Of a DNA stretch of 64,000 nt, positions 23,843 through 32,404 are shown piece after piece; position 1 is the stretch's first letter; each line of letters starts with the position of its first letter. A program made the translations under genes and the position numbers. Under the pieces are notes generated by a model. The model saw only the letters and a program-made list of their open reading frames with translations. It was not told where the DNA came from and did not search any database. The stretch lies in the NCBI GenBank assembly GCA_049997955.1, contig JAEBDY010000009.1, forward strand, positions 310,001 through 374,000. The letters are read 5' to 3'. Origin of the DNA: Umezawaea sp049997955. Its GTDB lineage: Bacteria > Actinomycetota > Actinomycetes > Mycobacteriales > Pseudonocardiaceae.

Positions 23843-25528
23843 ATGGTCCCCCCGACTACGACGTCTCAACGCGGCACCAAGCAACGCCGCGGTGAGGGGC
23901 AGTGGGCGCTCGGCTACCGCGAACCGCTCAACCCCAACGAGCGCAGCAAGAAGGACGACAACCCGCTCAACGTCCGCGCGCGGATCGAGAACGTCTACGC
24001 GCACGGCGGCTTCGCCTCCATCGACCCGGCCGACCTCCGGGGCCGTTTCCGCTGGTACGGGCTCTACACCCAGCGCAAACCCGGCATCGACGGCGGCCGC
24101 ACGGCCACGTTGGAGCCGGAGGAGCTGGACGACGAGTTCTTCATGCTCCGGGTGCGCTCCGACGGCGGCAGGCTGACCACCGAGCAGCTGAGGGTGCTCG
24201 GCGAGGTGTCGCAGACCTACGCGCGCGACACCGCGGACATCACCGACCGGCAGAACATCCAGTACCACTGGATCCGCATCGAGGACGTCCCCGCGATCTG
24301 GCGGAAGCTGGAGGGCGTGGGCCTGACCACGATGGAGGCCTGCGGGGACAGCCCCCGCGTGGTCCTCGGCTCGCCGGTCGCGGGCATCGCCGTGGACGAG
24401 GTGATCGACGGCAGCCCGGCGATCGACGTGATCCTGGAGCGCTACATCGGCGACCCGGCGTTCTCGAACCTGCCGCGCAAGTTCAAGACCGCCATCTCGG
24501 GGCTGCCGGACGTGGCGCACGAGATCCACGACATCGCGTTCGTCGGCGTGGACCACCCCGAGCACGGTCCCGGCTTCGACCTGTGGGTCGGCGGCGGCCT
24601 GTCCACCAACCCGATGATCGGCAAGCGGCTCGGCGCGTGGGTGCCCCGCGACGAGGTGCCGGACGTGTGGGCGGGCGTGATCAGCGTGTTCCGCGACTAC
24701 GGCTACCGCAGGCTGCGGCACCGCGCGCGGATCAAGTTCCTGGTCGCGGACTGGGGCGTCGAGAAGTTCCGCGAAGTCCTGGAGACCGAGTACCTCGAAC
24801 GGACGCTGGTCGACGGCCCCGCGCCCGAGGTGCCCGATCAGCCGCGTGACCACATCGGCGTGCACGAGCAGAAGGACGGTCTGTTCTACGTCGGGGCGGC
24901 GCCGATCGCGGGCCGGGTGTCCGGGTCGACGCTGGTCCAGGTGGCGAAGGCCGTCGAGCGCGCGGGCTCCGGCCGGGTCCGCCTGACGCCGCAGCAGAAG
25001 CTCGTCGTGCTGGACGTGCCCGAGGCGGAGGTGCCCGTCCTTCAGGGGGACCTGGCCAAGCTCGGGCTCCAGACCGAGCCGTCGCCGTGGCGGCGCGGTG
25101 TGATGGCGTGCACCGGCATCGAGTTCTGCAAGCTCGCGATCGTGGAGACCAAGGCCCGCGCGGTCGACCTGGTCGGCACGCTGGAGAAGAAGCTGGCCGA
25201 CATCGTCGGCGACATCGACGCCCCGGTCAGCATCCACATCAACGGCTGCCCCAACTCGTGCGCCCGCATCCAGACCGCGGACATCGGGCTCAAGGGCCAG
25301 ATCGTGACGGACGCGGACGGCTACCAGGTCGAGGGCTTCCAGGTGCACCTCGGCGGCGGGCTCGGGCTGGACGCGGGCTTCGGCCGCAAGGTGCGCGGGC
25401 ACAAGGTGACCGCCGCCGAGCTGTCCGACTACGTCGAGCGGGTCGTGCGGCACTACGTGGCGCAGCGCACCGACGGCGAGCGGTTCGCCCAGTGGGTCCT
25501 GCGCGCGGACGAGGGTGATCTGAAGTGA
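23843..25528 (+). CDS. sirA: Ferredoxin-dependent siroheme sulfite reductase
   Basis: 561 residues. Six-electron reduction of sulfite to sulfide. The siroheme/[4Fe-4S] ligands are visible as Cys423 and Cys429 (ACTGIEFCKLAIVETK) and Cys469 and Cys473 (NGCPNSCAR). N-terminal RWYGLYTQRKPG and TTMEACGDSPRVV carry the Tyr and Cys that cross-link near siroheme in M. tuberculosis SirA (Rv2391). Two ferritin-like nitrite/sulfite reductase half-domains span the chain. Genes for sulfate reduction follow, favouring sulfite over nitrite as substrate. ATG at 23843 with GGAGG 6 nt upstream. Confidence 0.94.
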   Translation: MVPPTTTSQRGTKQRRGEGQWALGYREPLNPNERSKKDDNPLNVRARIENVYAHGGFASIDPADLRGRFRWYGLYTQRKPGIDGGRTATLEPEELDDEFFMLRVRSDGGRLTTEQLRVLGEVSQTYARDTADITDRQNIQYHWIRIEDVPAIWRKLEGVGLTTMEACGDSPRVVLGSPVAGIAVDEVIDGSPAIDVILERYIGDPAFSNLPRKFKTAISGLPDVAHEIHDIAFVGVDHPEHGPGFDLWVGGGLSTNPMIGKRLGAWVPRDEVPDVWAGVISVFRDYGYRRLRHRARIKFLVADWGVEKFREVLETEYLERTLVDGPAPEVPDQPRDHIGVHEQKDGLFYVGAAPIAGRVSGSTLVQVAKAVERAGSGRVRLTPQQKLVVLDVPEAEVPVLQGDLAKLGLQTEPSPWRRGVMACTGIEFCKLAIVETKARAVDLVGTLEKKLADIVGDIDAPVSIHINGCPNSCARIQTADIGLKGQIVTDADGYQVEGFQVHLGGGLGLDAGFGRKVRGHKVTAAELSDYVERVVRHYVAQRTDGERFAQWVLRADEGDLK

Positions 25529-25601
25529 GCGAGCTCGCGAGCGAACCGATCGACGCAGCGGCTCCGCGAACGCGGACGACGAGCGCCAGCGAGGAGGGAC
25601 T

Positions 25602-25766
25602 GTGAGCGCTACCGAGCGTGCGACGCCCTTCTACTGCCCCTATTGCGGTGACGAGGACCTTCGTCCCGAGGAGGAGCCCCATGCGGCCTGGCTGTGCACC
25701 GGCTGCCGACGCGTGTTCACGGTGAAGTTTGTCGGACTGCACTTGCCACAGGAGGTGAAGCGATGA
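25602..25766 (+). CDS. 54-residue zinc-ribbon protein of the sulfur operon
   Basis: Begins GTG (25602) with GAGGAGGGAC immediately upstream and ends in the ATGA overlap with cysH. The peptide is MSATERATPFYCPYCGDEDL, then acidic RPEEEPHAAW, then LCTGCRRVFTVKFVGLHLPQ and EVKR. The CPYC and CTGC pairs, 17 residues apart, form a rubredoxin-like zinc ribbon. Small proteins of this type stand between sulfite reductase and cysH in other actinomycetes (for example Streptomyces), but their role is unknown. They may bind nucleic acid, or act as a small electron or sulfur-transfer partner. It is too short for most automatic gene callers. Confidence 0.85.
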   Translation: MSATERATPFYCPYCGDEDLRPEEEPHAAWLCTGCRRVFTVKFVGLHLPQEVKR

Positions 25767-26464
25767 CCACGACCACCCGTACCGATGAGCTGAAGGCGAT
25801 CGCGGAGGCCGCGTCGGTCGAGTTGGCCGAGGCCACCGCCGCGGAAGCGCTGGAGTGGACCGCCCGGACGTTCGGCGAGAGCTGGATCGTCGCCTCCAAC
25901 ATGCAGGACGCCGTGCTGGTCGACCTCGCCGTGAAGGCGAAGCCGGACGTCGACGTCCTGTTCCTGGAGACCGGCTACCACTTCGCCGAGACCATCGGCA
26001 CCCGTGACGCGGTGGACCTGGTCTACCCGGACGTGCGCGTCGTCAACGCCGCCGCCGAGCAGTCGGTCGCCGACCAGGAGGCCGAGTTCGGCCTGCTGAA
26101 CCGGACCGATCCCGGCCGGTGCTGCGCACTGCGCAAGGTCGTGCCGCTCCAGCGGACGCTGGGCCGGTACGACGCGTGGGTCACCGGCGTGCGCCGGGTG
26201 GACGCCCCGACGCGGGCGACCACGCCGATCGTGCAGTGGGACGAGCGCAACGGGCTGGTGAAGGTCAACCCGATCGCGCCGTGGTCCGACGACGAGTTCG
26301 CCGGCTACATCGCCGAGCACGGAATCCTGGAGAACCCCCTCGTCCAGGCCGGTTATCCCTCCATCGGCTGCGCGCCGTGCACCGCCAAGCCGCTGCCGGG
26401 CCAGGACGCCCGCAGCGGTCGGTGGGCCGGGCAGTCCAAGACGGAATGCGGGTTGCACGGATGA
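25763..26464 (+). CDS. cysH: Adenylylsulfate (APS) reductase, [4Fe-4S] CysH type
   Basis: 233 residues. Reduces APS to sulfite plus AMP using thioredoxin. The PP-loop-like fold shows WIVASNMQDAVLVDLAVKAK and DVLFLETGYHFAETIGTRDA. Four cysteines for the [4Fe-4S] cluster are present (Cys120-Cys121 in GRCCALRKV; Cys203 and Cys206 in GCAPC), plus the C-terminal catalytic TECGLHG. This set marks APS rather than PAPS reductases. The ATG at 25763 overlaps the zinc-ribbon stop, and its own stop overlaps cysD (ATGA). No cysC lies nearby, in agreement. Confidence 0.93.
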   Translation: MTTTTRTDELKAIAEAASVELAEATAAEALEWTARTFGESWIVASNMQDAVLVDLAVKAKPDVDVLFLETGYHFAETIGTRDAVDLVYPDVRVVNAAAEQSVADQEAEFGLLNRTDPGRCCALRKVVPLQRTLGRYDAWVTGVRRVDAPTRATTPIVQWDERNGLVKVNPIAPWSDDEFAGYIAEHGILENPLVQAGYPSIGCAPCTAKPLPGQDARSGRWAGQSKTECGLHG

Positions 26465-27366
26465 GCGCCCCTGCGCGACAGACCACCCTGGACCGCCTCG
26501 AATCCGAGGCGATCCACATCTTCCGCGAGGTGGCGGGCGAGTTCGACCGGCCGGTGATCCTGTTCTCCGGCGGCAAGGACTCCACGCTGCTGGTGCACCT
26601 GGCGATCAAGGCGTTCTGGCCCGCGCCGGTGCCGTTCCCGCTGCTGCACGTCGACACCGGGCACAACTTCGACGAGGTCATCGAGTTCCGCGACAAGGTC
26701 GTGGCCCAGCACGGGCTGCGCCTGGAGGTGGCGGAGGTCCAGGACTGGATCGACGACGGCCGGTTGCAGGAACGGCCGGACGGCACGCGCAATCCGTTGC
26801 AGACCGTGCCGCTGCTGGACTCCATCACGTCGCACAAGTACGACGCGGTGTTCGGCGGCGGTCGGCGCGACGAGGAGCGGGCACGGGCCAAGGAGCGCAT
26901 CTTCAGCCTGCGCAACAGCTTCGGCCAGTGGGAGCCGCGTCGCCAGCGCCCCGAGCTGTGGAACCTCTACAACGGGCGGCACCGCGCGGGCGAGCACGTG
27001 CGGGTGTTCCCGCTGTCCAACTGGACCGAGCTCGACGTGTGGAACTACATCGACCGCGAGGGCATCGAGCTGCCGTCGATCTACTACTCGCACCAGCGCG
27101 ACGTGTACCTGCGCGACGGCATGTGGCTGACCGAAGGCCCGTGGGGCGGCCCGCGGCCCGAGGAGACCGTGCTCAACAAGACGATCCGCTACCGCACGGT
27201 CGGCGACGGCTCGTGCACCGGCGCGGTGGAGTCCGAGGCGTCCGACATCCGCGAGGTCATCGCCGAGGTGGCCGCGTCGCGGCTGACCGAGCGCGGCGCG
27301 ACCAGGGCGGACGACCGCTTGTCCGAAGCAGCCATGGAAGACCGCAAGCGGGAGGGCTACTTCTAA
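26461..27366 (+). CDS. cysD: Sulfate adenylyltransferase subunit 2 (CysD)
   Basis: 301 residues. With the CysN GTPase it makes APS from ATP and sulfate. The PP-loop PVILFSGGKDSTLLVHLAIK (residues about 32-51), LLHVDTGHNFDEVIEFRDKV and GGGRRDEERARAKERIFSLR are diagnostic, as is the ending DRKREGYF. The ATG start lies within the cysH stop. It is followed directly by cysN (TAA then ATG with no gap). Confidence 0.96.
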   Translation: MSAPARQTTLDRLESEAIHIFREVAGEFDRPVILFSGGKDSTLLVHLAIKAFWPAPVPFPLLHVDTGHNFDEVIEFRDKVVAQHGLRLEVAEVQDWIDDGRLQERPDGTRNPLQTVPLLDSITSHKYDAVFGGGRRDEERARAKERIFSLRNSFGQWEPRRQRPELWNLYNGRHRAGEHVRVFPLSNWTELDVWNYIDREGIELPSIYYSHQRDVYLRDGMWLTEGPWGGPRPEETVLNKTIRYRTVGDGSCTGAVESEASDIREVIAEVAASRLTERGATRADDRLSEAAMEDRKREGYF

Positions 27367-28734
27367 ATGAGCGACCTGTTGAGGCTCGCGACGGCGGGCA
27401 GCGTGGACGACGGGAAGTCCACGCTGGTCGGCCGCCTGCTGTACGACACCAAGTCGGTGCTGGCCGACACGCTCGACGCCGTGCACCGGGCGAGCGCCGA
27501 CCGCGGACTGTCCACTCCGGACCTGTCGCTGCTCGTGGACGGCCTGCGCTCGGAGCGCGAGCAGGGCATCACGATCGACGTGGCGTACCGGTACTTCGCC
27601 ACCGACAAGCGCTCCTTCGTGCTCGCGGACACCCCCGGCCACGTCCAGTACACCCGCAACACGGTGACCGGCGCGTCCACCGCGCAGCTGGCGATCCTGC
27701 TGGTCGACGCGCGCAAGGGCGTCATCGAGCAGACCCGGCGGCACGCGGCCGTGCTGGCCCTGCTGGGCGTGCCGCAGCTCGTGCTGGCGGTGAACAAGAT
27801 CGACCTCGTCGACTTCGACGAGACCACGTTCGCCCGCATCTCCAAGGAGTTCACCGCGCACGCGACAGCGCTGGGCTACAGCCCGGACGCGGTGGTGCAC
27901 ATCCCGGTCTCCGCTCTCGCGGGCGACAACGTCGTCGAGCACTCGACGAACACGCCGTGGTACTCCGGACCGACGTTGCTGGAGCACCTGGAGTCGGTGC
28001 CAGCCGAAGACGACGAGATCCGGGCCGACGGGAGTTCCAACGGTCGCCCGTTCCGCTTCCCGGTCCAGTACGTGATCCGGCCGCGCACGCCGGAGCACCT
28101 GGACTACCGGGGCTACGCGGGCCTGGTCGCGTCGGGCACGGTCAAGGTGGGCGACGAGATCGTCGTGCTGCCCGCCGGGCTGCGCAGCACCGTGGAGAAG
28201 ATCGACACCTACGACGGGCCGCTGGCCGAGGCGGCGGCGGGCCAGTCCGTGACGCTGCTGCTGGCCGACGACCTGGACATCTCCCGCGGCGACCTGATCG
28301 CCGCCGCGAGCACTCCCCCGCAGGTCACCGACGAGTTCGACGCCACCCTGTGCTGGCTGTCGGAGAAGCCACTGACCCCCGGCGCCCGCGTCCTGGTCAA
28401 GCACGGCGCGCGCACCGTGCAGGCCATCGTCACGGAACTGCGCGCGCGCTTCGACGAGCAGCGACTGGCCAGTGTGGACAGTCCGGCGTCATTGGGGCTC
28501 AACGAGATCGGCCGGGTCGCGATCCGCACGGCGGGGCCGCTCCCGGTGGACGGGTACTACAGCAGCAGGCGCACCGGCGCGTTCCTGGTGATCGACGCGG
28601 CCGACGGCGGCACGCTCGCCGCGGGCCTCGTGGGCGCGGGCCTCCCGGTGCTGGACGGCGTGGAGAGCTGTACCGAGGGCGGGACCACCGCCCCTCCCAC
28701 CGACGACCACGCCCTCGTCTCCCCCGGCCCCTGA
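27367..28734 (+). CDS. cysN: Sulfate adenylyltransferase subunit 1, GTPase (CysN)
   Basis: 455 residues. Its GTPase activity drives sulfate activation by CysD. G1 is TAGSVDDGKSTLVGRLLYDT (residues 8-27), G2 EQGITIDVAYRYF, G3 ADTPGHVQYTRN, G4 VNKIDLVDF and G5 SALAGDN, followed by EF-Tu-like domains 2 and 3. The chain ends after domain 3, so there is no fused CysC APS kinase as in mycobacterial CysNC. ATG directly after the cysD stop. Confidence 0.95.
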   Translation: MSDLLRLATAGSVDDGKSTLVGRLLYDTKSVLADTLDAVHRASADRGLSTPDLSLLVDGLRSEREQGITIDVAYRYFATDKRSFVLADTPGHVQYTRNTVTGASTAQLAILLVDARKGVIEQTRRHAAVLALLGVPQLVLAVNKIDLVDFDETTFARISKEFTAHATALGYSPDAVVHIPVSALAGDNVVEHSTNTPWYSGPTLLEHLESVPAEDDEIRADGSSNGRPFRFPVQYVIRPRTPEHLDYRGYAGLVASGTVKVGDEIVVLPAGLRSTVEKIDTYDGPLAEAAAGQSVTLLLADDLDISRGDLIAAASTPPQVTDEFDATLCWLSEKPLTPGARVLVKHGARTVQAIVTELRARFDEQRLASVDSPASLGLNEIGRVAIRTAGPLPVDGYYSSRRTGAFLVIDAADGGTLAAGLVGAGLPVLDGVESCTEGGTTAPPTDDHALVSPGP

Positions 28735-28758
28735 ACGTTCCCGAAAGGTCCCGCAGCC

Positions 28759-29844
28759 GTGAGCAGCAACCGCAGAGTCCTCGCCACGTCCCTCGCCGTA
28801 CTCACGACCTTCGCCGCGCTCGCCGGGTGCTCACGGGCGGGCAGCGACACCCCCGCGGCACCCGCCGCGTCCGACGACAAGGGCCCCGCCGCCGAGGTGC
28901 GGCTGGGCTACTTCCCGAACGTCACGCACGCCGCCGCGCTGATCGGCGTGGACAAGGGCCTGTTCGCCAGGGAACTGGGCTCCACCAAGCTGACCACCCA
29001 GACGTTCAACGCGGGCCCGGACGAGGTCAACGCGCTGCTCGGCGGCTCGCTCGACGTGGCGTTCATCGGCTCCGGACCGGCGATCAACGCGTACTCGAAG
29101 TCCAAGGGCGAGGCCGTGCGCCTGGTCGCGGGCGCGACCTCGGGCGGCGCGCAGCTCGTGGTGAAGCCGGACATCAACTCCGCGGCGGACCTCAAGGGCA
29201 AGACCATCAGCACGCCGCAGCTGGCGAACACGCAGGACGTGTCGTTCAAGAAGTGGCTGGTGGACCAGAAGTTCACCGTCGGCAGCGCGCCGGACCAGGT
29301 CAACGTGACCAACACGGAGAACGCGGCGAGCCTGGACCTGTTCAAGCAGGACGGGATCCAGGGCGCGTGGGCCCCGGAACCGTGGTCGTCGCGGCTGGTG
29401 ATCGACGCGGGCGCCAAGGTGCTGGTGGACGAGAAGGCGCTGTGGGACCAGGGCAGGTTCCCCACCACCGTGATCATCGTGCGCACCCAGTTCCTCAGGG
29501 AGCACCCGCAGACCGTGGAGGCGCTGCTCCGGGGTGAGGTCGCCGCGATCGACTGGGCCGCGAACAACAGGGCCGAGGCGAAGACCGCCGTCAACGAGTC
29601 GCTGAAGAAGCTGACCAGCAAGGCGCTGGGCGAACCGGTGCTGGACCGCGCGTTCGAGAACATCGAGCTGACGGTCGACCCGCAGGCCAAGCACTTCCCC
29701 CAGCTGGCGAAGGACGCCGTGACGGCGGGCGTGGCGAAGGAGGCGGCCGACGTGACCGGCTTCGCCGACTTCACGCTGCTGAACAAGGTGCTCTCCGCGG
29801 CGGGCAAGCCCACCGTCGACACCGCGGGCCTGGACAAGAAGTAG
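28759..29844 (+). CDS. Sulfonate/nitrate-type ABC transporter substrate-binding lipoprotein
   Basis: 361 residues. A lipoprotein signal peptide with lipobox LAGC (Cys24) precedes a type II periplasmic-binding domain of the SsuA/TauA class: VRLGYFPNVTHAAALIGVDK, VNALLGGSLDVAFIGSGPAI, GKTISTPQLANTQDVSFKKW, and a C-terminal half with TTVIIVRTQFLREHPQTVEA. The ligand is probably an alkanesulfonate or another sulfur compound, given the operon. Nitrate-type binding is a family alternative. GTG start with GAAAGG upstream; 24 bp after cysN. Confidence 0.9.
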   Translation: MSSNRRVLATSLAVLTTFAALAGCSRAGSDTPAAPAASDDKGPAAEVRLGYFPNVTHAAALIGVDKGLFARELGSTKLTTQTFNAGPDEVNALLGGSLDVAFIGSGPAINAYSKSKGEAVRLVAGATSGGAQLVVKPDINSAADLKGKTISTPQLANTQDVSFKKWLVDQKFTVGSAPDQVNVTNTENAASLDLFKQDGIQGAWAPEPWSSRLVIDAGAKVLVDEKALWDQGRFPTTVIIVRTQFLREHPQTVEALLRGEVAAIDWAANNRAEAKTAVNESLKKLTSKALGEPVLDRAFENIELTVDPQAKHFPQLAKDAVTAGVAKEAADVTGFADFTLLNKVLSAAGKPTVDTAGLDKK

Positions 29845-29873
29845 CCGAACGCTCGAGGGAAGGCAGGCACACC

Positions 29874-30671
29874 ATGACCGCCACACTTGAGGCCCCGACG
29901 CCGTCCGACGTGAACGCCGCGGTGGCGTTGTCGGGAGTGCGCAAGGTGTTCGGCCACGGCGCGAGCGCCGTCGTGGCGCTGGACGGCGTCGACCTGAGGG
30001 TCGCGCCGGGGGAGTTCGTGTGCCTGCTGGGCGCGTCGGGCTGCGGCAAGAGCACCTTGCTGAACCTGGTCGCCGGACTGGACGCGCCCACCTCGGGCGA
30101 GATCGCGCTGACCACCTCGCGGCCCGCCGTGATGTTCCAGGAGGCGGCGTTGATGCCGTGGCTCACGGCCGCGCGCAACGTCGAGCTCCCGCTGCGCCTC
30201 GCCGGGCTCAAGAGGGGTGCCCGGCGCGCCAAGGCGAACGAGCTGCTGTCGCTGGTGCGCCTCGGCGAGGCGGGCGACAAGCGTCCGCACGAGCTGTCCG
30301 GCGGCATGCGGCAGCGCGTGGCCCTGGCGCGCGCCCTCGCGTCCACGCTGGGCAGTGCCGAGGCGGGCACGCCCGGTCTGATGCTGATGGACGAGCCGTT
30401 CGCGGCGCTCGACGCGATCACCCGCGACGTGCTCCAGGGCGAGCTGGTGCGGGTGTGGCGCGAGACGGACACGGCGATCGTGTTCGTCACGCACGACGTC
30501 CGCGAGGCCGTCCGGCTCGGCCAGCGGGTCGTGCTGCTCTCGTCGCGTCCCGGCCGGGTCGTGCGGGAGTGGAACGTCGACGGCCTGACCGGTTCGGACG
30601 AGGCGGACTCGATCGAGGAGATCACCGCGCACCTGCGAGAGGTGATCAGTGGCCACGCCGCAGCCTCCTGA
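29874..30671 (+). CDS. ABC transporter ATP-binding protein (SsuB/TauB class)
   Basis: 265 residues. Walker A LLGASGCGKSTLLNLVAGLD (residues about 49-68), Q-loop VMFQEAALMPWLTAARNVEL, signature LSGGMRQRVALARALAS, Walker B LMLMDEPFAALDAITRDVLQ and H-loop TAIVFVTHDVREAVRLGQRV are all present. MPWLT after the Q-loop is typical of sulfonate, taurine and nitrate importers. Its end overlaps the permease start by 23 bp, showing tight coupling. Confidence 0.94.
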   Translation: MTATLEAPTPSDVNAAVALSGVRKVFGHGASAVVALDGVDLRVAPGEFVCLLGASGCGKSTLLNLVAGLDAPTSGEIALTTSRPAVMFQEAALMPWLTAARNVELPLRLAGLKRGARRAKANELLSLVRLGEAGDKRPHELSGGMRQRVALARALASTLGSAEAGTPGLMLMDEPFAALDAITRDVLQGELVRVWRETDTAIVFVTHDVREAVRLGQRVVLLSSRPGRVVREWNVDGLTGSDEADSIEEITAHLREVISGHAAAS

Positions 30672-31548
30672 AACGCTCGAAGCCGACCGCGGCCTGGCCG
30701 CGGTCGGCGCCGGGCTGGACGCGCTCGACGCGCCGTCGCAGAACCAGCGCAGGTCGCCGTGGCAGCGGTTCCTGCACACGGCCGTGCCGCCGATCGTGGC
30801 GTTCGGGCTGCTGCTCGGCACCTGGCAGGCGCTGTGGGCGTCGGCGATCTGGCCGGAGTTCCAACTGCCCGCGCCCGCCGCCGTGTGGGAGACGGTCTGG
30901 GCGACGGTGCAGTCCGGCGACGCGGGCGAGATCCTGTGGACGTCGGTCTCCCGCGCGGTGCTCGGCTTCCTGGTGGCCGTGGTCATCGCGACCCCGCTGG
31001 GGCTGCTGATCGCCAAGGTGCGGGTGGTCCGCGCCGCCATCGGTTCGCTGCTGACCGGACTGCAGAGCCTGCCGTCGGTGGCGTGGGTGCCCGCCGCGAT
31101 CCTGTGGTTCGGCCTCACCCCGTCCGCGATCTACTTCGTGGTGCTGATGGGGTCCGTGCCGTCGATCGCGAACGGCCTGGTGTCGGGCATCGACCAGATC
31201 CCGCCGCTGCTCCCCCGCGTCGGCCAGGCGCTGGGGGCGGGCAAGCTGTCGTCGGCGCGGCACATCCTGCTGCCCGCCGCGCTGCCCGGCTACCTCGCGG
31301 GCCTCAAGCAGGGCTGGGCGTTCTCGTGGCGCTCGCTGATGGCGGCGGAGATCATCGCGACCTCCCCGCAGCTCGGTCTCGGCCTGGGGCAGTTCCTGCA
31401 CAACGGCCAGTCCCTCAACGACATCTCGATGGTCATCGCCGCGATCTTCCTGATCCTCCTCGTCGGCATCGGCATCGAACTCCTCCTCTTCCGGCCGCTG
31501 GAACGCGCGGTCCTGCGCGCCCGCGGCCTGACCGGAGCCTTCGGATGA
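30649..31548 (+). CDS. ABC transporter permease (SsuC/TauC class)
   Basis: 299 residues. Six or more membrane helices, beginning with VPPIVAFGLLLGTWQALWAS (about residues 46-65). The cytoplasmic EAA loop appears as LPRVGQALGAGKLSSARHIL with LPAALPGYLAGLKQGWAFSW, as in binding-protein-dependent sulfonate permeases. GTG start inside the ATPase gene. Its stop overlaps the chelatase ATG. Confidence 0.92.
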   Translation: MATPQPPETLEADRGLAAVGAGLDALDAPSQNQRRSPWQRFLHTAVPPIVAFGLLLGTWQALWASAIWPEFQLPAPAAVWETVWATVQSGDAGEILWTSVSRAVLGFLVAVVIATPLGLLIAKVRVVRAAIGSLLTGLQSLPSVAWVPAAILWFGLTPSAIYFVVLMGSVPSIANGLVSGIDQIPPLLPRVGQALGAGKLSSARHILLPAALPGYLAGLKQGWAFSWRSLMAAEIIATSPQLGLGLGQFLHNGQSLNDISMVIAAIFLILLVGIGIELLLFRPLERAVLRARGLTGAFG

Positions 31549-32294
31549 CCCCGCTCATCGCCGTCGCGCACGGCAGCCGCGACCCGCGTTCGGCGGCGAC
31601 CGTCATGGCGCTGCTGGACGTGGTCCGCGTCCTCAACCCGGCCGTCGACGTCCGTCCGGCGTTCCTCGACCTGTCCGCTCCGCGACTGGGCGACGTGCTC
31701 CGGACCGTGCACGGCGAGGGTCACCGCCGCGCCGTCGTCGTGCCGTTGTTGCTGGGCAAGGCTTTCCACGCCCGCGTGGACGTCCCCGGCGCGGTCGCCG
31801 AGGCGCAGCGGCAGTTCCCCCGGCTGGCCGTCGGCGTCGGCGACGTCCTCGGCCCGGACCCGTGGCTCGAATCGGCCGCGCTGCGCAGGCTCGCCGAGGC
31901 GGGCGTCCGGCCGGAGGACCGGACCACCGGCATCGTGCTGGCGGGCGCCGGCTCGTCGCACGCCCCGGCGAACGCCGCCGTGGCCGCCATCGCCGCCCGC
32001 TGGGCGACCCGCTCGGGCTGGGCGGGCGTGGAACCGGCGTTCGCGGCGGCGGGTGGACCCGACGTGCCCGCGGCCGTCGAACGCCTGCGGGCCCAGGGCG
32101 CGACCCGCATCGCCGTCGCCTCCTGGTTCCTGGCACCCGGTCTGCTGCCGGACCGGATCACCGCCCGGACGCTGGAACTGGCCCCCGACGCGCGGATCGC
32201 CGCCCCGCTCGGCGCCGATCCGGAGGTCGCCGAACTGGTGCTGCACCGCTACTCGGCGGCGTTGGCGGGCCTGGACGTTCGCCAGTACGCGTAG
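31545..32294 (+). CDS. Sirohydrochlorin chelatase (CbiX/SirB-like, two tandem domains)
   Basis: 249 residues made of two CbiX repeats. The first has LIAVAHGSRDPRSAATVMAL (catalytic His8) and VVVPLLLGKAFHARVDVPGA. The second begins IVLAGAGSSHAPANAAVAAI and has IAVASWFLAPGLLPDRI. These enzymes insert Fe2+ (or Co2+) into sirohydrochlorin to give siroheme, the cofactor of the sulfite reductase at the head of this operon. M. tuberculosis keeps the equivalent gene (che1, Rv2393) beside sirA-cysH. ATGA overlap with the permease; last gene of the operon. Confidence 0.92.
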   Translation: MTPLIAVAHGSRDPRSAATVMALLDVVRVLNPAVDVRPAFLDLSAPRLGDVLRTVHGEGHRRAVVVPLLLGKAFHARVDVPGAVAEAQRQFPRLAVGVGDVLGPDPWLESAALRRLAEAGVRPEDRTTGIVLAGAGSSHAPANAAVAAIAARWATRSGWAGVEPAFAAAGGPDVPAAVERLRAQGATRIAVASWFLAPGLLPDRITARTLELAPDARIAAPLGADPEVAELVLHRYSAALAGLDVRQYA

Positions 32295-32318
32295 TTCGTC
32301 CGATCAGGCGACAGGACC

Positions 32319-32347
32319 TTGACGTGAAACCTACTCACAAGTAGTCA
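32319..32347 (+). promoter_or_regulatory. Candidate promoter for the secreted protein at 32405
   Basis: TTGACG (32319-32324), a 17-nt spacer and TAGTCA (32342-32347). A small inverted repeat, CTACT-CACA-AGTAG (32331-32344), lies between and over the -10. This fits a sigma-70-like vegetative promoter 58 bp before the start codon. Confidence 0.45.
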
Positions 32348-32404
32348 GTAGAGGCACGCCGCTTCCCCTGGATGCCCTCCCGTCTCGACGAGGAGAGGGA
32401 CACC

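Noticed and set aside
28908..31118. 736-codon minus-strand open frame
   Set aside because: Antisense to the complete ABC transporter genes, no ribosome site and no recognisable domain.
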